From assembly GCF_027286305.1 (NCBI RefSeq), contig NZ_CP114599.1, forward strand, positions 3,950,001 through 4,014,000: 64,000 bases of DNA. The letters are read 5' to 3'. The translations under genes were made by a program, and so were the position numbers. Shown here one piece after another: positions 25,996 through 32,962 of this stretch (position 1 is the stretch's first letter; each line of letters begins with the position of its first letter). The stretch is from Phenylobacterium sp. NIBR 498073. Its GTDB lineage: Bacteria > Pseudomonadota > Alphaproteobacteria > Caulobacterales > Caulobacteraceae. The notes under the pieces are model-generated. The model had not been told where the DNA came from and did not search any database. It saw only the letters and a list, made by a program, of their open reading frames with translations.

Positions 25996-26790
25996 ATGAA
26001 CCGCATCGTCGTCAGTCTGGCCGCCGTGGCCGCGCTCGCCGCCGTCGGCGGAACCGCGCTCGCGCAGCAACAGGCCAAGCCCGCGCCGAGCGGCTATCTC
26101 GGCGAAGCTGCTCCCGACAGCTACAAGATCCTGCCTCCGGCCCCGACGCCGGGTACGATCCGCTATCAGGCCGACCGTTCGGCCTTCCTCGCCACCCGTT
26201 CGTTGAAGGACAGCCCGCGCTGGTCGCTCGCCGCCGCCGACGCCGACGAGGCCGCGATCGTCAAGGACATGAGCTGCGCCATCGGCATGGAGCTGACCCC
26301 GCAAGCCGCGCCCAAGCTGACCAAGATCCTGATGACCGCCCGCTACGACGTGCGCCGTGCGGTCAATCACCCGAAGGACATCTACAAGCGCCAGCGCCCC
26401 TACCTGATCGACGAGGGCGACATCTGCGTGGCCAAGACCGACGGCCTGGCCAAGAGCCCCGACTACCCCTCCGGCCACACCACCTGGGGCTGGACCGTCG
26501 GCCTGATCCTGGCCGAACTGGTTCCCGAACGCTCCACCGAGATCCTCGCCCGCGCCCGCTCGTTCGGCGAAAGCCGGCTGATCTGCGGCGTGCACAACAT
26601 GAGCGCGGTCGAGGCCGGCCGCACCAACGGCTCGATCGTCGTCGCCGGCCTGCACGGCTCGGCCGCCTTCCGCGCCGACATGGACGCCGCCCGCAAGGAG
26701 CTGGCGGCTCTGCGCAAGTCCGCCAAGGCGCCTGACGGCGCAGCCTGTGCAGCCGAGGCCGAGCTGATCGGCGCCTCGCCCTACAACTGA
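25996..26790 (+). CDS. Class A acid phosphatase / PAP2 family, secreted
   Basis: Exported non-specific phosphatase, 264 residues, signal peptide ending near GTALA-QQ. The three PAP2 motifs appear as KDIYKRQRP, YPSGHT and ESRLICGVHNMSAVEAG. In the last, the His is kept but the Asp found four residues later in PhoN-type enzymes (HxxxD) is Ala, which may weaken catalysis. GGGAGGG precedes the ATG; the much longer upstream frame is spurious. A role in phosphate scavenging from organic esters would suit the region, but no Pho-box was seen upstream. Confidence 0.88.
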   Translation: MNRIVVSLAAVAALAAVGGTALAQQQAKPAPSGYLGEAAPDSYKILPPAPTPGTIRYQADRSAFLATRSLKDSPRWSLAAADADEAAIVKDMSCAIGMELTPQAAPKLTKILMTARYDVRRAVNHPKDIYKRQRPYLIDEGDICVAKTDGLAKSPDYPSGHTTWGWTVGLILAELVPERSTEILARARSFGESRLICGVHNMSAVEAGRTNGSIVVAGLHGSAAFRADMDAARKELAALRKSAKAPDGAACAAEAELIGASPYN

Positions 26791-26793
26791 AGC

Positions 26794-27252
26794 CTAGAAC
26801 GGAAAGCTGGTCGCCGCCTGCAGGCCGACCAGCGCCAGCATGGCCGCTAGGCTGATCAGGTGATCGCGATAGACGTTCACCGCCAGCCTGGTCTGCACCT
26901 CCGGCGTGTCCACCGCCTGCCCCAGCCGCACCGCGCTGCGCCAGGTGCGCCACAGCGCCAGCCCGATGACGACACCCGCCAGCGCCAGCGAGGCGCCGCT
27001 GACCCAGATCGGCTGCACCCGCTCGACCGCCTGCACCAGGATGGCCGCCAACGTCAGGGCTAGCACCGACGGCGTCAGCCAGTTCATCGGCCAGGCCCCG
27101 GTCGTCACCCGCCGGTAATAGGGCGCGATCGAGGCCAGCACCTCGTCGGGGGCGCGATCCGCCCCCCGGCGCTGCACCTGCACGTCGAACGTCAGGTCGA
27201 TCCACAGCACCGCGGCGAGAAAGCCGGCGCCTGCAGCGATCACGGCGTTCAT
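26794..27252 (-). CDS. Membrane protein of unknown function, DUF1772/anthrone-oxygenase-like
   Basis: Protein of 152 residues with four hydrophobic segments. The short first helix, an extracytoplasmic RAPDEVLASIAPYYRRVT-like loop and C-terminal VNVYRDHLISLAAML resemble DUF1772-type four-helix membrane proteins; the match is by eye and tentative. ATG 27252 is preferred since AGGA lies eight bases upstream; ATG 27258 is possible. It is convergent with the acid phosphatase gene. Confidence 0.65.
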   Translation of the reverse strand: MNAVIAAGAGFLAAVLWIDLTFDVQVQRRGADRAPDEVLASIAPYYRRVTTGAWPMNWLTPSVLALTLAAILVQAVERVQPIWVSGASLALAGVVIGLALWRTWRSAVRLGQAVDTPEVQTRLAVNVYRDHLISLAAMLALVGLQAATSFPF

Positions 27253-27330
27253 GGTCATCGTCCTGCTGGCAGGGCCCGTCCCCGCAAGGCGCAGTTCGGG
27301 ATTTTCCGGCGCCGATGTCAATTCCGCGGC

Positions 27331-28101
27331 TCAGATGCCCGCGTACCACTCATAGCCGCGGTCTTCCCAGAACCCGCCCTTGCCGCCGCCGATCCCGGCC
27401 AGGTCGGCCACCGCCTCGATGCGCATGACGTACTTGGCGTGCTTGTAGCCGAGCTGGCGCTCGACCCGCAGCCGCACCGGCGCCCCATGCTTCACCGCCA
27501 GCGGCGCACCGTTCATGTCGTAGGCCAGGATGCTCTGCGGGTGATAGGCGTCGATCAGGTCGATGCTCTCATAGTAGCGGCCCAAGGCCGCCGGCGCGTT
27601 CGGGTCCAGGGTGTCGGCGCAGTGGAAGACGATGAAGCGCGCAGTCTCCTTCAGCCCGGCGCGGTCCAGCAGCGGCCCCAGCCGCGCGCCGCTCCACTCG
27701 CCGATCGCCGACCAACCCTCGACGCAGTCGTGGCGGGTGATCTGGGTTCGGGCCGGCTGGGCCCGCAGTTCGGCCAGGCTCAGCGACAGCGGCCGCTCGA
27801 CCAGTCCGTCGATCACCAGCCGCCAGTCGGCGAACCCGGCCTCGACCAGCGCCCGGTAGTCCGGGTCGCCAGGCGATGTCGAGCCGTTGGCGCGGAAGTC
27901 GGGCGAGATCTCGGCGCGGCTGAACTCGCGGGCCAACGCCTTGCGGTCGACCACCAGCCGCTGCGCGCGGCGGGTCAGCCCCTCGGCCCGCGCCAGGCCG
28001 CGCTGCACGCCGGCGTTCATGGTGAGCTTGTCGCAGGCCCCGAGCACCGCGCCGGCCGCGGCGACGGCCAGCCCCGAGAGCCATCGGCGGCGGTCCATCA
28101 T
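27331..28101 (-). CDS. Molybdopterin-dependent oxidoreductase, sulfite-oxidase/MsrP-like
   Basis: Periplasmic molybdenum enzyme, 256 residues. MMDRRRWLSGLAVAAAG shows a twin-arginine-like signal, and VLGAC is a lipobox-like cysteine. The molybdenum ligand is Cys126 in RHDCVEGWSAIGEW, the classic sulfite-oxidase-fold motif. VKHGAPVRLRVERQLGYKHAKYV is the C-terminal pterin-binding part. The start overlaps the cytochrome b stop (ATGA), so a membrane haem b subunit and this catalytic subunit are made together, as in the MsrPQ and YedYZ pairs. The true substrate is unknown. Confidence 0.9.
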   Translation of the reverse strand: MMDRRRWLSGLAVAAAGAVLGACDKLTMNAGVQRGLARAEGLTRRAQRLVVDRKALAREFSRAEISPDFRANGSTSPGDPDYRALVEAGFADWRLVIDGLVERPLSLSLAELRAQPARTQITRHDCVEGWSAIGEWSGARLGPLLDRAGLKETARFIVFHCADTLDPNAPAALGRYYESIDLIDAYHPQSILAYDMNGAPLAVKHGAPVRLRVERQLGYKHAKYVMRIEAVADLAGIGGGKGGFWEDRGYEWYAGI

Positions 28102-28895
28102 CGCGCGTCCTCCGCCACGGCGTACTTGCCGGTGATCATCGCCCGGAGGCCGTTCAAGGGACCGGAGACCAGCACCATCGCCACGTGCACCAGTACGAAC
28201 AGCACGATCAGGCTGGCGCTGATGAAGTGCAGCGTACGCGCCGACTGCCGGCCGCCGAACAGCTCCGGCAGCCAGGGGAAGCCGGCGTTCATTCCCGGCG
28301 ACATCGACAGCCCAGTCAGCACCATCATCGGCAGCAGGACGAAGATCACCGCCAGGTAGGTCAGCTTCTGCAGCAAGTTGTAGCGCCGCGACGCGGCGAA
28401 CCGCAGCCGTGCATGGTCGGCGATCTCGCGCGCCAGATGGCGCGGCGTCAGCTGATCGCGGGCCGGCAGCAGGTCGCGCCGGACGTGGCCGCCGATCAGG
28501 CCCGCGCTCAGATAAACCAGGCCGTTCAGCACGAAGAGCCACGCGAAGGCGAAGTGCCAGCGGCGCCCGTCGGCCAGGCTGCGATAGCTGGGCAGCGTCG
28601 CCCAGGCCGGAAACCCGCGCACCTCGTTCCCGGAAAAGCCGAGCACGCCGGTGGTCTCGACATAGGTCGATCCGATCTTGGTGATCCCGACCGCCTCGCC
28701 GCCCCGTTCGGCGGCGAACATCGCCACCCACGGGCGGGCGAAGCTCGAGACCTCGCCCCAGTACAGCGCCGGGTGCGCGTTGAAGATCTGCAGTCCGCTG
28801 AGCAGCAGTACGATCAGCGCCGCCAGATTGATCCAGTGCGTCGTGCGCGTCACCAGGCCGTGCCGGTGGACGAGCAAGCGGGCGGGCGGCGGCAT
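28098..28895 (-). CDS. Cytochrome b561-type membrane subunit
   Basis: Haem b membrane protein, 265 residues, with four hydrophobic segments and conserved histidines in RTTHWINLAAL, RRWHFAFAWLF, LHFISASLIV and FVLVHVAMV. ATG 28895 (MPPPARLLVHRHG) has GGAGAA seven bases upstream; ATG 28928 does not. It carries electrons from quinol to the molybdopterin subunit encoded by the overlapping next gene. Confidence 0.9.
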   Translation of the reverse strand: MPPPARLLVHRHGLVTRTTHWINLAALIVLLLSGLQIFNAHPALYWGEVSSFARPWVAMFAAERGGEAVGITKIGSTYVETTGVLGFSGNEVRGFPAWATLPSYRSLADGRRWHFAFAWLFVLNGLVYLSAGLIGGHVRRDLLPARDQLTPRHLAREIADHARLRFAASRRYNLLQKLTYLAVIFVLLPMMVLTGLSMSPGMNAGFPWLPELFGGRQSARTLHFISASLIVLFVLVHVAMVLVSGPLNGLRAMITGKYAVAEDAR

Positions 28896-29014
28896 GCGGC
28901 GTTCTCCGGAGACGTTCGACCTTGCCATGCAGTCGTTACGTCGGCCACCGGCGCGCGGATGCCGGAACGCGAAGCCGCCTCGGAGAATTTTCCAGTCAGC
29001 CCTGGAGAACCCCG

Positions 29015-29194
29015 ATGTCCCATCCCCGCGACGACCACCTCAAGCCCCAGGCGCACGGCCGCGCCCGCCCCAAGGACGACGCCGCCCACGCCGACGACCG
29101 AATGCCCGACGAAAGCCGCAGCTTCGACACCGACGCCCCGCCCGGCGGCCACATGGGCTCGGCGGGCGACCCGGCCGAAGGCAAGCGCGACTAG
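29015..29194 (+). CDS. Small hydrophilic protein of unknown function
   Basis: A 59-residue, strongly charged, His- and Asp-rich peptide that is probably disordered (MSHPRDDHLKPQAHGRARPK at the start, GDPAEGKRD at the end). GGAGAA stands six bases before the ATG. Its stop is shared through CTAG with the convergent PhnA-like gene. No family recognised. Confidence 0.6.
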   Translation: MSHPRDDHLKPQAHGRARPKDDAAHADDRMPDESRSFDTDAPPGGHMGSAGDPAEGKRD

Positions 29195-29493
29195 ACCTTG
29201 CGGACGAACTCGGCGCGCAGCACCAGGCCCTTGATGGTTTCGTGGCGGCAGTCGATCTCCTGGTCGTCGCCAGTCAGCCGGATCGACCGGATCACCGTGC
29301 CCCGCTTCAGGGTCTGGCCCGCGCCCTTGACCTTCAGGTCTTTCACCAGGGTGACGCTGTCGCCGTCAGCCAGCAGGTTGCCGACCGAATCGCGGACCTC
29401 GACCTGGCCCGCCGCCTTGGCGTTGGCGGCCGCTTCGGCGGCGCTGACCCATTCGCCGGTGGTTTCGTCATAGACGAACTCGTCGCCGCTCAT
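29191..29493 (-). CDS. PhnA/YjdM domain protein without the zinc ribbon
   Basis: Protein of 100 residues. The second half is the PhnA C-terminal domain (DSVGNLLADGDSVTLVKDLK, then KRGTVIRSIRLTGDD and a final LRAEFVRKV). The normal N-terminal zinc ribbon with four cysteines is replaced by a Cys-free DEFVYDETTGEWVSAAEAA. ATG 29493 has GAGG five bases upstream. Despite the name, PhnA has no proven role in C-P cleavage. It lies 34 bp from the IS element, which may have cut its upstream promoter. Confidence 0.85.
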   Translation of the reverse strand: MSGDEFVYDETTGEWVSAAEAAANAKAAGQVEVRDSVGNLLADGDSVTLVKDLKVKGAGQTLKRGTVIRSIRLTGDDQEIDCRHETIKGLVLRAEFVRKV

Positions 29494-29599
29494 TTGCGCC
29501 TCGCATTGTCTCCGATGCCCCGCCCTAGGGTCTGTACTCAATAGGGTCTAGCGCGGCGTTGGCGTTGCTGATTCAAGGATTCCGGAAGGAGCCTTGGAT

Positions 29600-29947
29600 A
29601 TGGCGAAGCAGGTTCAGTGGCTTAGCGACGAAGAATGGGCTCGGATCGAGCCGTTGCTTCCGCGAGGTCGTAAGGGCGCCCATCGGGTGGATGATCGCCG
29701 GGTGATCTCGGGCATTGTCCATATGCTGAAGAGCGGAGCTCGCTGGCGCGATTGCCCACCGGAGTTCGGGCCCTACACGACCGTCTACAACCGTTTCAAC
29801 CGCTGGAGCCGCCAGGGGCTCTGGCTGCAGATGTTTGAGGCGCTGACGGGCCACACCGGCATCTATGGCGCGGCGATCGACGCTACCCACGTCAGGGCGC
29901 ACCGGTCGGCGGCGGGCGCAAAAGGGGGGCCTTCCTCCAAGCCATAG
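29600..29947 (+). CDS. IS5-family transposase, first frame (OrfA)
   Basis: N-terminal part of the transposase, 115 residues, starting MAKQVQWLSDEEWARIEPLL (the DUF4096-type domain), then the first catalytic Asp in AAIDATHVRAHR. AAGGAG is eight bases before ATG 29600. Translation ends at TAG 29945-29947 unless ribosomes shift -1 at A4G6, which joins it to the second frame. Confidence 0.93.
   Translation: MAKQVQWLSDEEWARIEPLLPRGRKGAHRVDDRRVISGIVHMLKSGARWRDCPPEFGPYTTVYNRFNRWSRQGLWLQMFEALTGHTGIYGAAIDATHVRAHRSAAGAKGGPSSKP
29920..29929 (+). other. A4G6 slippery site for -1 frameshift in the transposase
   Basis: AAAAGGGGGG overlaps codons AAA GGG GGG of the first frame. Slipping one base back on the G run continues as AFLQAIGRSRGGRTTKIHG, which restores the IS427-type transposase sequence. 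Ribosomal or transcriptional slippage would both work. Confidence 0.75.
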
Positions 29948-30357
29948 GCCGCTCGCGTGGGGGCCGCACCACCAAGATCCATGGCCTGGTCGACGAGCGC
30001 GGCCGGCCCAGGGTGCTGCTGCTCAGCGCCGGAAACATCAACGACATCAGCATGGCTCACGCCCTGATCCAGGCCACAGGCCCCTTCCAGAAGCTCCTGG
30101 CTGACAAAGGCTACGACGCCGACCATCTGCGCAGGCGGCTCGCCGAGCGCGGGGCCGAGGCGGTGATCCCTTCCACCACCTCTCGCCGAACTCCAATCCC
30201 CTACGACGCCAACGCCTATAAGGACCGAAACCGCGTCGAGCGCATGTGGTGCAGGCTAAAAGACTTCCGACGCATCGCTACCCGCTACGACAAGCTCGCA
30301 AGGAACTACCTCTCGGCCGTCCTGCTCGCCGCAACCTACGCATACTGGCTCAATTGA
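29929..30357 (+). CDS. IS5-family transposase, second frame (OrfB), catalytic domain
   Basis: The -1 frame reads QAIGRSRGGRTTKIHGLVDE with the second catalytic Asp, and ends with YKDRNRVERMWCRLKDFRRI, holding the catalytic Glu and the DDE-family RxxxE-like run. It has no good start of its own and is expected only as a fusion with the first frame. Confidence 0.9.
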   Translation, partial: AFLQAIGRSRGGRTTKIHGLVDERGRPRVLLLSAGNINDISMAHALIQATGPFQKLLADKGYDADHLRRRLAERGAEAVIPSTTSRRTPIPYDANAYKDRNRVERMWCRLKDFRRIATRYDKLARNYLSAVLLAATYAYWLN

Positions 30358-30462
30358 GTCCGGACCCTAGCGCCTCGCGGCCGCCAGGGCCAGCCTCCTG
30401 GCGCCCGCGGCCCTCTCCCCCTAAGGTTCGCGCCGTTTTTCGAGTGTCGGGGGAGCGTGCAA

Positions 30463-31389
30463 GTGTCCGAACAAGGCGTCGAGGTCTGGAGCGGCGGCGT
30501 TAACACCTGGGAATGCGACGAGATGGGGCACATGAACGTCCGCTTCTGGGTCGCCAAGGCCCAGGAAGGACTGGCCGGCCTCGCAGCGCGATTGGGCATG
30601 CCGCGCGCCTTCGCCCGCGACGGCGAATCGACCCTGGTCGTACGTGAGCAGCACATCCGCTTTCTGCGCGAGGCCGAGGCCGGCGCGGCGCTGCACATGA
30701 CCGGCGGGGTCGTGGAGCTCGGCGAATGCGACGCGCGGCTGCTGCTGGTCATCCGCCACCTCGACGGCCAGCCGGCCGCGACCTTCCAGCTGGTCGTCGA
30801 TCACGCCACCGCGCGTGAGTTGCGCCCCTTCCCCTGGCCCCAGCGCCTGCGCGAGGCGGCGCGTGCGCTGACGGTCGAGGTTCCGGGCTTCGCCGCGGCG
30901 CGCAGCGTCGACCTCGCGCCGGTCGTGGCCACCGCCTCCCTGGGACGCGCCGACGCACTCGGCCTCCAGCGGATCGGCCTTGGCGTCATCGGGCCGGCCG
31001 AATGCGACGTCTTCGGACGGATGCGGCCCGAGATCTTCATAGGCCGCGTCTCGGACGGGGTGGGGCGGCTGTTCGGAGAGGTCCGGCCCGGGCCGGCCGA
31101 CGGCACCCCCGACGCCCGGATCGGCGGGGCCGTGCTCGAATACCGGGTCCTGCACCTCGACTGGCCGCAGGCCGGCGACGGGATCGAATTGCGCTCCGGG
31201 TTCGCCGGCTGCGACGCGCGCACCCGCCGGGTCATGCACTGGATGGTCGACCCGCAGAGCGGCCGGCCCTGGGCCAGCGCCGAGGCGGTCGTCGTCTCGT
31301 TCGACCTCGACAAGCGCAAGGTCGTCGACATCTCGGAGGAGGCGCAGGCCGCCTACCGCGCCGCCTCGCCGGCGGGGCTGGCGCTCTAA
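30463..31389 (+). CDS. Double-hotdog acyl-CoA thioesterase-like protein
   Basis: Protein of 308 residues with two hotdog (4HBT-like) domains. The first contains WECDEMGHMNVRFWVAKAQE, the D/N active-site pattern of 4-hydroxybenzoyl-CoA thioesterases; the second, around CDVFGRMRPEIFIGRVSDG, is a degenerate copy. GTG 30463 is preferred because GGGAG lies seven bases upstream; GTG 30457 leaves no spacing. Acts on acyl-CoA esters in the cytoplasm; the substrate is unknown. The IS element lies just upstream. Confidence 0.82.
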   Translation: MSEQGVEVWSGGVNTWECDEMGHMNVRFWVAKAQEGLAGLAARLGMPRAFARDGESTLVVREQHIRFLREAEAGAALHMTGGVVELGECDARLLLVIRHLDGQPAATFQLVVDHATARELRPFPWPQRLREAARALTVEVPGFAAARSVDLAPVVATASLGRADALGLQRIGLGVIGPAECDVFGRMRPEIFIGRVSDGVGRLFGEVRPGPADGTPDARIGGAVLEYRVLHLDWPQAGDGIELRSGFAGCDARTRRVMHWMVDPQSGRPWASAEAVVVSFDLDKRKVVDISEEAQAAYRAASPAGLAL

Positions 31390-31403
31390 AATCAAAGTGT
31401 CCT

Positions 31404-31434
31404 GAGCAAAATCCGATCAGATCGGACTTTGCTC
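31404..31434. repeat. Palindromic GAGCAAAATCCGAT element between convergent genes
   Basis: A 14-bp stem with one mismatch (GAGCAAAATCCGAT / ATCGGACTTTGCTC) and loop CAG. It fills the gap between the convergent thioesterase and hydrolase genes. It resembles short dispersed palindromes of alphaproteobacteria and probably serves as a bidirectional terminator. Confidence 0.6.
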
Positions 31435-32312
31435 TAGGCCCGCGCCGCCCGCAGCTCCGCCTGTACCAGGTCCGGCCGCTCCATCGGCAGGAAGTGGCTC
31501 GTGCCCGCGACCGTCTCGACCTGGATGCGGCCGGCGGCCACCAGGGCGTCGAGCTTGGGATCCTCGCGGCAGGTCGAGCCTTCCTCGGCGCGCAGGATCC
31601 GAATCGGAACCTTGGCCTGCTCGAACGCACCCCAGGTGTCGTGGGCGTGCGAAGCGAAGTTGGACGCCTCCCACTCCGGCGCGCAGGACAGCTCGACCTG
31701 ACCGTCGTCGCGCTCGCGGAAGCCGTCTGCGACGTAGTCGGCCAGCATCTCGCCCTGCCAGGTCCGGAACGCGCCGCGGCCGGTGTAGGCGCTCACCACC
31801 GTGGCCTTGTCGGGGAACACCGACCGTCGGCGCAGCGCGCCCTGCACCAGCGGCGAGTTGCTCAGCTGCTCGGGATCGACCGGCCCGGCCGCCGGCATCA
31901 CCACCGGATCAAACAGCACCACGCGGCGCACACGGTCGGCCGCCAGCGCCTGGGCCAGCACGCAGGCGGTGCCGCCCATCGAGTGACCGGCCAGCACGAC
32001 GTCGTTGAGGTCGAGCGTCTGCAACAGCGCCAGCAGGTCGTCGCGCAGACCGTTCCACGAGGTCCGCCCCACGGTCTCGGCCGGCAAGGTCGAGCGGCCG
32101 TGCCCGCGCTGGTCCACGGCCAGGATGCGCAGGTCCTCGGCCAGCGGCTCGAGGATGGTGCGGTATGTTCGCGCATTGAAGCCGTTGGCGTGCACGAAGA
32201 CGATGTCGACCGGCCGGCCGGGATCGCCGAAGTCGAGCGCCGCCATCGCGCCGCCGCGCGCCTTCAGGTCGATCAGCCGCGCACGCGGCGCCTCCGCCAA
32301 AGCCGAATCCAT
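31434..32312 (-). CDS. Alpha/beta hydrolase
   Basis: Cytoplasmic alpha/beta-fold hydrolase of 292 residues. It has the oxyanion region FVHANGFNA, DQRGHGRS, the nucleophile elbow GHSMGG and a late histidine in GTSHFLPMERPD, so the catalytic triad seems complete. Substrate unknown. Single gene; 257 bp of non-coding sequence separate it from the divergent lipoprotein gene. Confidence 0.9.
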   Translation of the reverse strand: MDSALAEAPRARLIDLKARGGAMAALDFGDPGRPVDIVFVHANGFNARTYRTILEPLAEDLRILAVDQRGHGRSTLPAETVGRTSWNGLRDDLLALLQTLDLNDVVLAGHSMGGTACVLAQALAADRVRRVVLFDPVVMPAAGPVDPEQLSNSPLVQGALRRRSVFPDKATVVSAYTGRGAFRTWQGEMLADYVADGFRERDDGQVELSCAPEWEASNFASHAHDTWGAFEQAKVPIRILRAEEGSTCREDPKLDALVAAGRIQVETVAGTSHFLPMERPDLVQAELRAARA

Positions 32313-32569
32313 CGCAAAACCCTCCGCCGACCACCGATCCGGGCCGGACCATCCTTCGAAACCACATTGACGCGAGGTTCGACAACACCCGCGAACGCCT
32401 TGGTTTTCGGGCGAATGGGGGGAAGGGTTGCAAAAGTGATCACGAGGGCGTGAATTAAAGCCTTGCCCTGAGCGCCAAGCCGGGCATATTCCGAAACAGC
32501 ACAGCGATGTTCCCCGTCAGGGGCGCCTCGTTGGGCGCCTTCTAAACTCTGTTTCCAGGGGACCCAGAC

Positions 32570-32881
32570 ATGACCACCGAAATCCTCCGCAAGCTGCTCG
32601 TCGCCGGCGCCGCCGTCGCCGCTCTGTCCGTCGCCGCCTGCGGCAAGCCGGCCGAAAAGGCCGCTGACGCTGCCGAAGCCACCGCCGAAACCGCGACCGA
32701 CGCCGCCGCCACCGCGACCGACGCCGCCGCCACCGCCGCTGACGCCGCTGCCGACGCCACGAAGGCCGCTGGCGACGCGACCGCCGCTGCCGCCGCCGCT
32801 CCGGCCGACGCCGCTGCCGCCGCTGCTGCTCCGGCTGCCGCTCCGGCCGCCGACGCCGCTGCCGCTCCGGCCGCGAAGTAA
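32570..32881 (+). CDS. Small Ala/Thr/Asp-rich lipoprotein
   Basis: Protein of 103 residues. The signal MTTEILRKLLVAGAAVAALS is followed by the lipobox VAAC with Cys24, so it is lipidated. The mature part is made of short repeats of the type TDAAATATDAAATAADAAAD, then Ala-Pro-rich sequence. It could form a helical rod like small envelope lipoproteins, but no family is recognised. An own terminator follows 30 bp later. Confidence 0.8.
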   Translation: MTTEILRKLLVAGAAVAALSVAACGKPAEKAADAAEATAETATDAAATATDAAATAADAAADATKAAGDATAAAAAAPADAAAAAAAPAAAPAADAAAAPAAK

Positions 32882-32911
32882 GTCTTACGAACGCATCCGC
32901 GTTCTTAAGCG

Positions 32912-32939
32912 AAGGGCCGTCCCTCGGGGCGGCCCTTTT
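32912..32939 (+). terminator. Rho-independent terminator after the Ala-rich lipoprotein gene
   Basis: Stem AAGGGCCGTCC / GGGCGGCCCTT, with one G-T pair and a CTCG loop, followed by TT then C. Confidence 0.88.
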
Positions 32940-32962
32940 CTATTGCGCGTTATAACGGCGCG

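Larger units (their letters stand above)
29528..30367 (+). mobile_element. Intact IS5-family (IS427-like) insertion sequence, 840 bp
   Basis: The ends are near-perfect inverted repeats: GGGTCTGTACTCAAT at the left and, read inward, GGGTCCGGACTCAAT at the right, 13 of 15 matching. A TA dinucleotide is duplicated at 29526-29527 and 30368-30369. It codes for a two-frame DDE transposase with no stops or deletions, so it looks recent and possibly active. It lies between the PhnA-like gene and a thioesterase gene. Confidence 0.92.
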
